The notes under the pieces are model-generated. The model was not told where the DNA came from, did no database searches, and saw only the letters and a list, made by a program, of their open reading frames with translations. A program made the position numbers and the translations under genes. From NCBI GenBank assembly GCA_002338255.1, contig DDHX01000032.1:103611-118076 (forward strand): a stretch of DNA of 14,466 nucleotides, in the 5' to 3' direction. This stretch comes from Ruminococcaceae bacterium UBA1865. Its GTDB lineage: Bacteria > Bacillota > Clostridia > Oscillospirales > Acutalibacteraceae. Shown in pieces: positions 7,779 to 13,652 of this stretch (within the stretch, counting starts at the first letter, position 1; each line of letters opens with the position of its first letter).

Positions 7779-7807
7779 ATCCTACACTATAAAAATGTTT
7801 CTGTCAA
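7779..7807 (-). promoter_or_regulatory. Sigma-A promoter for the zinc-ribbon/DUF1294 pair
   Basis: On the reverse strand a perfect TTGACA (-35, bases 7802-7807) is followed by a 17-base spacer and TAGGAT (-10, bases 7779-7784), giving a start point roughly 25-30 bases before the zinc-ribbon ATG. Hexamers and spacing fit the housekeeping sigma factor. Confidence 0.65.
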
Positions 7808-7890
7808 ATAAAATTCAATCTTCATAAAAAATAGAAAAGAAGCCCTAAATACAAGGGTGGAAGTATCCGATTCGGAAAGGAATGATATTG

Positions 7891-9216
7891 ATGGTAATCA
7901 AACTTTTTAGCAGGCACAGTATTTTAGCATGCGCCTGCCTGCTGGCTGTGGCTATTGCGATTACAATGGCCATTAACTTTGGGCACCAACCTGAAAATGC
8001 TGTGGGCAGTTCGACTTCCAGGGCAAATATAACCGCATCTAATAAGATTTTATCCAATGCTCCTGCAGCGAGTGCAGCCACCTCATCGCCACCGGCAGTG
8101 GCCTCTGCCGTTGCAGCCAACACCGCTTCCGGCGATGAAATGCGAGCGGTCTGGGTACCGTTTATGAGCCTTGATATGAGCAATGAAAGCGATAAAAGCG
8201 AGAAAGCATTTCAAAAAAAGTTTGACACAATTGTTTCCGGCGCCAAAAAATGCGGCATGAATACGCTGATCATCCATGTGCGTCCGTTTGGAGACGCGCT
8301 TTACAAGTCGGCATATTTTCCATGGAGCCATATCGTAGGGGGAACACAGGGTGTCAATCCGGGTTATGACCCATTGGCTTACATGGTAACTGCAACACAC
8401 AAAGCAGATATGAAGATTCACGCGTGGGTTAATCCCTTGCGTATTCAGATCGCGGGTTCACCGTCGATTCTGGCAGAGGGAAATCTCTACAATACATGGA
8501 GGCACGATACCACAAAACCCGGGTGGGTTGTGGACAGCGGAAACGGAAAATACTTTAATCCCGCAATTCCTCAGGTACGTAAGCTTATTGCCGACGGCGC
8601 AAAAGAAATTGCTCAGAATTATGATGTGGACGGTATTCAGTTTGACGATTACTTTTATCCGACACAGGACGCTGCCTTTGACAAAATCGCGTATGATAGT
8701 TACAGTGCGGCCGCAGTAAAAAATGGAACGCCCCTCAATCTAATTGAATGGCGGCGCGGCAATGTGAATGCGCTTGTGTCGCTTGTTTACAGTGAAATAA
8801 AATCAGTAAAGCCAAAGATATCGTTTGGTATTGCGCCGCAGGGAAATGTACAGAATGACCTGAATATGGGAGCAGATGTCGGCTCCTGGTGCAGTGCACA
8901 GGGATATGTAGATTATATCTGTCCTCAGCTTTATGTCAACTTCGATAATCCGGTTCTGCCGTTCGACACCGCCGCACAAAGCTGGCGCAAGCTGGTTACC
9001 AACACCAATGTGAAGCTGTATCTCGGGCTTGCCGTTTATAAAAGCGGTTCCGACGCCGATAGCGGTACTTGGAAAAAGTCGAGCAATATCTTGGCAAAGC
9101 AAGTCGAATTAGGGCGTAAAACATCGTGCGATGGATTCATGTTTTACTCTTGGGACTACTTGAACACCGACCAGACGAAGGAAGAAGTTCAAAATGTCAT
9201 GAAAATATTAAACTAA
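7891..9216 (+). CDS. Exported GHL10/DUF187-type glycoside-hydrolase-like protein
   Basis: A 441-residue protein of the GHL10 (DUF187, YngK-like) family, predicted TIM-barrel glycoside hydrolases acting on the cell surface; substrates are poorly known. A hydrophobic N-terminal segment (residues 10-28) is a signal peptide or membrane anchor. It is followed by an Ala/Ser-rich linker (about 35-80) and the catalytic-type domain. Family blocks are EMRAVWVPFMSLDM (83-96), NTLIIHVRPFGDALY (124-138), IHAWVNPLRI, the acidic DGIQFDDYFYP (247-257), FGIAPQGN and DYICPQLYVNF. An ATG at 7882 is in frame, but GGAAAGG (7874-7880) is well spaced only for 7891. The gene is monocistronic. The Cys14/Cys16 pair is not a good lipobox. 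Confidence 0.88.
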   Translation: MVIKLFSRHSILACACLLAVAIAITMAINFGHQPENAVGSSTSRANITASNKILSNAPAASAATSSPPAVASAVAANTASGDEMRAVWVPFMSLDMSNESDKSEKAFQKKFDTIVSGAKKCGMNTLIIHVRPFGDALYKSAYFPWSHIVGGTQGVNPGYDPLAYMVTATHKADMKIHAWVNPLRIQIAGSPSILAEGNLYNTWRHDTTKPGWVVDSGNGKYFNPAIPQVRKLIADGAKEIAQNYDVDGIQFDDYFYPTQDAAFDKIAYDSYSAAAVKNGTPLNLIEWRRGNVNALVSLVYSEIKSVKPKISFGIAPQGNVQNDLNMGADVGSWCSAQGYVDYICPQLYVNFDNPVLPFDTAAQSWRKLVTNTNVKLYLGLAVYKSGSDADSGTWKKSSNILAKQVELGRKTSCDGFMFYSWDYLNTDQTKEEVQNVMKILN

Positions 9217-9273
9217 ACAGCATTAAGTCATTGATACGATGTATTTGCTACGAAGATTGCGAAAATCAGCTAT

Positions 9274-9330
9274 AAAAAGAAAAAGCCAAAACCATTGATT
9301 GAACGTCAGACTTATCAATGGTTTTGGCTT
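9274..9330 (-). terminator. Intrinsic terminator of the receiver-CheC-GGDEF operon
   Basis: A perfect 17-base inverted repeat (arms 9283-9299 and 9314-9330) has a 14-base loop. Read leftwards, the stem runs into TTTTTCTTTTTA, a strong T tract, 9 bases after the stop of the GGDEF gene. Read rightwards it has no T tract, though it may still slow transcription from the GHL10 gene. Confidence 0.88.
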
Positions 9331-9338
9331 CCTGTATA

Positions 9339-10361
9339 TCACTTTATCGTTATGGTGTCCGCAGCTCCCATCTTGTTCAGCTTTAAATCATCATCGTGCT
9401 CATAGGGGCAATAGAATTGATAATCCGCTTTCTTGTCATTTTTAACACGATAGAGCGCGGTATCTGCTTGGTGAAGAAGGGTGACGGCATCGGCTCCGTC
9501 GAAAGGATATATACTGATCCCAAAACTACAGGTGACGGAAAGCTGCAACCCGTTAATCGTAAATGGACTACTGAATTGGGCCATTATTTTATTTGCAACA
9601 GAGATGATGCTATTTCGAGAATTAACATTATAAATTAATAGGGCAAACTCATCACCGGAAAGCCGTGCCACCACATCTGACTTTCGAATGGAAGCCTTTA
9701 ATCGTTCGGCCGCTATTTGAAGTAAAGCATCCCCAACCGAATGGCCATAAGAATCATTTACAATTTTAAAATTATCGATATCTAAAAAAATAACGGCGGC
9801 GCCATTGAAACTATTATGTTGTGTTCTAATCATTTTTGTCAGATGATTCATAAAATTTGTTCGGTTTGGCAAGCCGGTTAGTGCATCATGTACTGCTAAC
9901 TTTCTGGCTTCCAGTTCTGCCTGCCGTATTTCCTCGTTTTCAATCTCAAGGCTTTTTATAAAGCTTTTCATCTGATGCACCGTATGATACTGACTGGTAA
10001 TATCGTTCACTTGAATCAATATCAGGCAGTGGTCTTCAAAAACAATCTGCTCAATCTGCAAATTTTGAATTGTCGGCAATATGTATGAATCAGAAGAAAA
10101 ATGATGAAAGAAAGAACCATGTAAGGCTCCTGAAAGAAACCTTCCCTCACCCGTTTTGATGACTGTTTCAATAATTTTTCTGTATTTTGTTTCTTGAAAT
10201 CGGGGGCACACTTCGGAAAACGCTTTTCCAAAAACAGATTTAGCATCAAATTGCGTTTTATTTTCCATCCAGTGGTTCCACAAAAGGATCTCCTGTTTTT
10301 GATTCAAAAGAATAAGTCCCATAGATAATTTATCCAAAATATCGATAGGCAAGCTAATCAT
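9339..10361 (-). CDS. Diguanylate cyclase with PAS-like N terminus
   Basis: A 340-residue protein predicted to make cyclic-di-GMP from two GTP. The N-terminal 120 residues look like a PAS-type sensor domain (LDKLSMGLILLNQKQEILLW start). A helical linker follows (about 126-156, KSFIKSLEIENEEIRQAELE), then a full GGDEF domain from DALTGLPNR (159-167). Metal-binding FLDIDNFKIVNDSYGHSVGD is present (D194). The signature loop is SGDEF (235-239) instead of GGDEF, a variant known from active enzymes. The product-inhibition site RxxD is intact (R226, D229) exactly five residues before it. No membrane segment is visible, so it is probably cytoplasmic. Its ATG overlaps the CheC-type stop by 8 bases, and it is the last gene of the operon. 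Confidence 0.92.
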   Translation of the reverse strand: MISLPIDILDKLSMGLILLNQKQEILLWNHWMENKTQFDAKSVFGKAFSEVCPRFQETKYRKIIETVIKTGEGRFLSGALHGSFFHHFSSDSYILPTIQNLQIEQIVFEDHCLILIQVNDITSQYHTVHQMKSFIKSLEIENEEIRQAELEARKLAVHDALTGLPNRTNFMNHLTKMIRTQHNSFNGAAVIFLDIDNFKIVNDSYGHSVGDALLQIAAERLKASIRKSDVVARLSGDEFALLIYNVNSRNSIISVANKIMAQFSSPFTINGLQLSVTCSFGISIYPFDGADAVTLLHQADTALYRVKNDKKADYQFYCPYEHDDDLKLNKMGAADTITIK

Positions 10362-10992
10362 TCAATTCACCCAATATATTGTCAATTTTAGAAATAAGCA
10401 TATTTAAGGAATTCATGCCAAGCACCATTAGAATAACACCGTCCAATTTTGCTTTTTCCAAGGTAAAAGCGGTATAAAACATTAGAATGTGAACGCTGTT
10501 TTTCAGGTACAGCTGCTGTTCTGCCTCGGATACAAAAACCACTTCAACATCAGGCAGCGTAAAATCCAACTTTACTCCAAGCAAGTTGCCAAATTCACCA
10601 ATAACACAATTTAAAATAATGTTACTGATTTCTTTCAGAACATCGAAATCCGTATCAGCCAATTGCGAAGAATCTGGTTGAAGATCATCGGAATCAATTT
10701 CTCCCAAGCAGGCGTCCACAAGAAGCTTAGCTTTGTTTGCAGGAAAAATTAATAAGGCACGTCCAGAAAAATCACGGCCAAATTTCATGGAGGATGAAAT
10801 AATATGGCCATAGCTGAAGAGTCCATCGGTCGGCCACGAAAACTTGTCATCATTTTGCATATTTAATATTTCAATTTCAGGAACGCGGAGCAAAACACGT
10901 TGGTTAGCCATTTCAGAAAGCATATTAGCAGCTTTGCCGACAAACACGTTGATATATTCTTTTAATAAGTCTTTCTGCGAGTCATTAATCAT
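10354..10992 (-). CDS. CheC-family CheY phosphatase, both active sites intact
   Basis: A 212-residue CheC/CheX/FliY-type protein predicted to remove phosphate from a CheY-like receiver. The family active site D/S-x3-E-x2-N-x22-P occurs twice and exactly: D8, E12, N15, P38, and D117, E121, N124, P147 (numbered from the ATG at 10992). Two sites of this kind are the mark of CheC rather than CheX. A longer start at 10998 is in frame, but GAGGG is better spaced for 10992. It overlaps the receiver gene by 8 bases and the GGDEF gene by 8 bases, which implies coupled translation and a shared job. No cheD, cheA or receptor gene lies nearby, so the partner is probably the adjacent receiver. Confidence 0.88.
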   Translation of the reverse strand: MINDSQKDLLKEYINVFVGKAANMLSEMANQRVLLRVPEIEILNMQNDDKFSWPTDGLFSYGHIISSSMKFGRDFSGRALLIFPANKAKLLVDACLGEIDSDDLQPDSSQLADTDFDVLKEISNIILNCVIGEFGNLLGVKLDFTLPDVEVVFVSEAEQQLYLKNSVHILMFYTAFTLEKAKLDGVILMVLGMNSLNMLISKIDNILGELND

Positions 10993-11356
10993 TTTCATAC
11001 CCTCTTATCAGGTTAACTAAAACATTTAAACTATCAGGAGTCAGAGGTTTATTGATTAAAGATATAATACCCAATGCAACCAACTCATCTTTTGTGCGGC
11101 TTTGAATATCCGCAGATATTACAATCGCGTTGACATCATACCCGTTATCTTTTAATTTTTGAATAAGCTCCTGCCCAGTCATGACTGGCATCAGCAAATC
11201 CGTAATCAATAAGTCCGGTTTTTGCTCTACAAATTGATCATAGGCCTCCTGTCCATTAGAACAGGAAATAAATTCAGCTGTCTCAAAATGTGTTTGTAAT
11301 GTTTTGAGAAGAACTTTACGAATAAATGCAGAATCGTCTGCCAGAAGTATTTTCAT
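10985..11356 (-). CDS. Stand-alone CheY-like response regulator receiver
   Basis: A 123-residue receiver domain with no output domain. All phosphorylation residues are present: acidic pair D7-D8, phospho-acceptor D53 (ITDLLMP), S81 in the ISADIQ strand and K103 in INKP. Such single-domain regulators signal by protein contact, as CheY does. It is the first gene of a three-gene leftward operon, 8 bases overlapping a CheC-type phosphatase and followed by a diguanylate cyclase. The ribosome binding site is GAGGAG, 6 bases before the ATG, and a good promoter lies about 45 bases upstream. The cognate histidine kinase is not in the window beside it. Confidence 0.94.
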   Translation of the reverse strand: MKILLADDSAFIRKVLLKTLQTHFETAEFISCSNGQEAYDQFVEQKPDLLITDLLMPVMTGQELIQKLKDNGYDVNAIVISADIQSRTKDELVALGIISLINKPLTPDSLNVLVNLIRGYEND

Positions 11357-11398
11357 ATTAGCTCCTCGAATACTTTATTCATTATTATATATACATTT

Positions 11399-11427
11399 AA
11401 TATATCATAAATTGGATAAATTTACAA
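11399..11427 (-). promoter_or_regulatory. Promoter of the receiver-CheC-GGDEF operon
   Basis: On the reverse strand TTGTAA (-35, bases 11422-11427), a 17-base spacer and TATATT (-10, bases 11399-11404), with TG one base before the -10 as an extended element. It points into the receiver gene, whose ATG lies about 43 bases from the -10. Confidence 0.65.
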
Positions 11428-11548
11428 TATTTTTAGATTATATTAAGAAAATTGGCGCTTGTATTTGTGAATTATTATTGTAGATATAACGGAACGGGGA
11501 GTGAATAGGTGCTGATACGTCTACGGCCAACTTTAGCGAACAGATGTT

Positions 11549-11585
11549 AAAAAATCCCCTGCCGATTTTTAAGACGGGCAGGGGA
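11549..11585 (-). terminator. Intrinsic terminator of the TDT transporter gene
   Basis: Arms 11555-11563 and 11577-11585 (CCCCTGCC type) form a GC-rich stem of about 9 pairs. Read leftwards the stem is followed by TTTTTT (bases 11549-11554). It lies about 30 bases after the transporter stop and insulates that gene from the signalling operon beyond. Confidence 0.9.
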
Positions 11586-11614
11586 ACATTAGATATGTAT
11601 ATTTTGCTGTACTT

Positions 11615-12589
11615 CTACGAGTTTTTGGCGGAAACTTTTTCGGGAAAGGCTTGTTTTGTTTCATTATTATTACTCAATTCTTTAGCCAGAAATTGAATAT
11701 ATCTAATTAAAACATATAATGTGATGGCAACACCTACGAATTCCTGGAAGTATATTAAGTATTGCAATGAGGATATTGGTTGTCCGGATTTAGTTAAAAA
11801 CCCATTTGTAAGCTTTGTTCCAATACCGCTTATGATTAGTGGAAATGTAAACGCCGAATAGCTTGGGTAGAACTTCAATTTCAACAGTCTGAATAACAGT
11901 ACAATAACCGTAACATACATGATAATAGATAGCGCCATTAAAAACCAAACCATAACCATATTCTTCGTTTGAAATGAATTCATGTATCCTGCTAACAGCA
12001 GGCTCGCGGGCGCCGCAAATATTGCAAGAGTCGGCAATGTCGGTTCTGCCATCTCTTGGACTTTCACTACTCTGTAAATGATGATCGGCAATAGAATCAA
12101 ATAGGTTACAAAACCAAACCAAAAGGCTATTTGTCCTACAGCCGCCATTTTATAAGCAGGGCCTGTTACGCTACCAACGACTATACCAACATATACAATA
12201 AACCAAGCTGGAAATACTTGTTTAATCTTAAAATTAAGCACAAATTTTTTAGTGAACCACAGAATCAATACGATATGCAGGGCAAATCCTATTATCCACA
12301 TGATAAAGGCAAATGATGCTGCATACGGTTTTAAATAAGTTGATAAAATCATAATCCCCATCGAAAGTGTTGGAAATACACTTGCTACTACGGGGTTATC
12401 CAAAGCCTCCGCAACACCTTTGGGATATCTTGCAATTTTTGCAATCATTAGAATCAATAATAGTGCTGATATGATGCCGAGTGCGTTACGATATCCTTCC
12501 CCATAGGATTGAACAAGATTTCCTGCTGCCGCTAAGCCCAACATAAGCCCGACGATAGGAACCGGGTATTTTTTTAACATCTGGTTCAT
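11615..12589 (-). CDS. TDT-family (TehA/SLAC1-like) membrane transporter
   Basis: A 324-residue, highly hydrophobic protein of the tellurite-resistance/dicarboxylate transporter family, which shares the SLAC1/TehA anion-channel fold of about ten membrane helices. Family blocks are the opening YPVPIVGLMLGLAAAGNL (8-25), LPTLAIFAAPASLLLAGY (185-202) and YPSYSAFTFPL (241-251), all at the usual spacing. A hydrophilic tail of about 20 residues ends it. The substrate cannot be told from sequence; anions such as dicarboxylates, sulfite or chloride are known for relatives. The ATG at 12589 has an AAAGGGAG ribosome binding site. It is transcribed away from the C_GCAxxG_C_C gene, with a shared 211-base control region. 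Confidence 0.9.
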   Translation of the reverse strand: MNQMLKKYPVPIVGLMLGLAAAGNLVQSYGEGYRNALGIISALLLILMIAKIARYPKGVAEALDNPVVASVFPTLSMGIMILSTYLKPYAASFAFIMWIIGFALHIVLILWFTKKFVLNFKIKQVFPAWFIVYVGIVVGSVTGPAYKMAAVGQIAFWFGFVTYLILLPIIIYRVVKVQEMAEPTLPTLAIFAAPASLLLAGYMNSFQTKNMVMVWFLMALSIIMYVTVIVLLFRLLKLKFYPSYSAFTFPLIISGIGTKLTNGFLTKSGQPISSLQYLIYFQEFVGVAITLYVLIRYIQFLAKELSNNNETKQAFPEKVSAKNS

Positions 12590-12641
12590 TCAATCTTTCT
12601 CCCTTTCATTACATCACAAACAAAATGATGATTACATTAGC

Positions 12642-12650
12642 AGTATAGCA
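12642..12650 (-). promoter_or_regulatory. Extended -10 promoter of the TDT transporter gene
   Basis: On the reverse strand TGC-TATACT forms an extended -10 (hexamer 12642-12647, TG at 12649-12650). No good -35 is visible at 16-18 bases, as expected for the extended -10 type. The start codon lies about 50 bases downstream. Confidence 0.45.
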
Positions 12651-12692
12651 CAACTAAAAATTATTTTGTAAAAAAAATTATATTTATTGAAT

Positions 12693-12730
12693 ATTGCAAT
12701 GAGTAGTTCAAACTCATAGAGATTCTCTAT
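12693..12730. promoter_or_regulatory. Palindrome cluster, candidate operator
   Basis: Three perfect inverted repeats lie edge to edge: ATTGCAAT (12693-12700), ATGAGT-7-ACTCAT (12699-12717) and ATAGAGA-T-TCTCTAT (12716-12730). The last ends exactly where the -35 hexamer of the rightward promoter begins, so its centre is near -43 from the expected start point, a usual activator position. The cluster is also close enough to affect the leftward transporter promoter. Confidence 0.45.
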
Positions 12731-12759
12731 TTGTATAAAACATATTTTTTCTTTATACT
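12731..12759 (+). promoter_or_regulatory. Promoter of the C_GCAxxG_C_C gene
   Basis: TTGTAT (12731-12736), a 17-base spacer and TATACT (12754-12759), with a start codon about 40 bases after the -10. Both hexamers and the spacing fit sigma-A. It abuts the palindrome cluster just upstream. Confidence 0.68.
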
Positions 12760-12800
12760 TGTAAAAGTAGACTAAATAAAACAAATGTAGGAGAATAATA

Positions 12801-13289
12801 ATGGGCATAATAAATACAAACCAACTTACAAAACAAGAACTTCTTGATAAAGTTCAAGCTAATGCAGAAGAGTATTTCAAAAGCGGTGCTCTTTTTTGCA
12901 GTGAATCTGTAGTGCAAACAATCAACGAGGTTTTAGGAAAGCCATATGATGAGAATGTAGTAAAATTGGCAAGTGGATTTCCGGTAGGGATGGGCAAAGC
13001 AGGGTGCCTGTGTGGTGCGGTTTCGGGGGGCCAAATGGCTTTGGGCATGGTATATGGTAGAGTTGAAGGCGAGCCTATGAAGGATAAGATGTTTGAAAAA
13101 GCGAAAGGTCTTCACGACTATATTAAGGATGAATACAAATCAACCTGTTGCAGAGTAATAACAAAAGAATGGACCGGAGACGACTTCAAAAGCGAGGCAA
13201 GAAAGAACCACTGCGTAACAATCACAGGAAGAGTTGCAAGATGGGTTGCAAATGAACTTATCGAAGACGGACAAATCGAAGTAAAATAA
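12801..13289 (+). CDS. C_GCAxxG_C_C family redox-type protein
   Basis: A 162-residue soluble protein of the C_GCAxxG_C_C family, named for its spaced cysteines and thought to be redox-active; its reaction is not known. Visible are C33 in LFCSESVVQ, the glycine-rich GMGKAGCLCGAVSGG (C69, C71), the vicinal pair C116-C117 in YKSTCCRVIT, and C138 near the end. Compared with the family pattern, C69 and the doubled C116-C117 look like extra cysteines. The ribosome binding site is TAGGAGA, 10 bases before the ATG. It is a single-gene unit with its own promoter and terminator, divergent from a TDT-type transporter. Confidence 0.88.
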   Translation: MGIINTNQLTKQELLDKVQANAEEYFKSGALFCSESVVQTINEVLGKPYDENVVKLASGFPVGMGKAGCLCGAVSGGQMALGMVYGRVEGEPMKDKMFEKAKGLHDYIKDEYKSTCCRVITKEWTGDDFKSEARKNHCVTITGRVARWVANELIEDGQIEVK

Positions 13290-13357
13290 TTGCAGTTAAG
13301 ATTATTGCGGACACAAGAGGCGGACGGATTTACAAGTGATGCACGGATAAGATAAAC

Positions 13358-13396
13358 GCAGGTACTACATTTTTTGGTAGTATCTGCTTTTATTTT
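13358..13396 (+). terminator. Intrinsic terminator after the C_GCAxxG_C_C gene
   Basis: An 11-pair stem with one G-U pair (arms 13358-13368 and 13377-13387) and an 8-base T-rich loop runs into TTTTATTTT. It lies about 70 bases after the stop codon. Confidence 0.87.
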
Positions 13397-13521
13397 ATTC
13401 TGCCTATTTATTAGAAAGAACTTGGCTCATGCTTATATTCCAATCAATGGAAGTTTAAGAAATTAGTCTGCGCGGACTACCTTTATATACTTGGAATGGT
13501 TAATTGGAACAGATTTCTATG
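13397..13521. other. Spacer with nested inverted repeats, no gene seen
   Basis: Together with the terminator and promoter on either side, this fills the 363-base gap between two forward genes. An inner repeat TAGTC-6-GACTA (13464-13479) sits inside longer-range arms TCCAATCAA (13439-13447) and TTAATTGGA (13500-13508), which pair with one G-U. They lie just upstream of the sensor-kinase promoter and could be a control site. I see no open frame with a start and ribosome binding site here. Confidence 0.3.
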
Positions 13522-13550
13522 TTGAAATTGAAGATGTTTGAGAATATAAT
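13522..13550 (+). promoter_or_regulatory. Promoter of the LytS-type kinase gene
   Basis: TTGAAA (13522-13527), a 17-base spacer and a perfect TATAAT (13545-13550). It leaves a 5' leader of about 95 bases if the ATG at 13653 is used. Confidence 0.65.
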
Positions 13551-13652
13551 CATTTCAGGTAAAGAAATTTGTTCAACAGTGATTTTGTGGGATCAGTAAA
13601 TGACTTAATGCGGTTTTCTGCAAATCCAATACTGGAAAGGATCGGATTCGTA

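Noticed and set aside
7862..7880. TCCGA-T-TCGGA palindrome before the GHL10-type gene
   Set aside because: Short (11 bases), single, and overlapping the ribosome binding site region; it could easily be chance.
7921..7950. A lipobox in the GHL10-type protein at Cys14
   Set aside because: Leu at -2 and the position in the middle of the hydrophobic stretch do not fit; a signal peptide or anchor is more likely.
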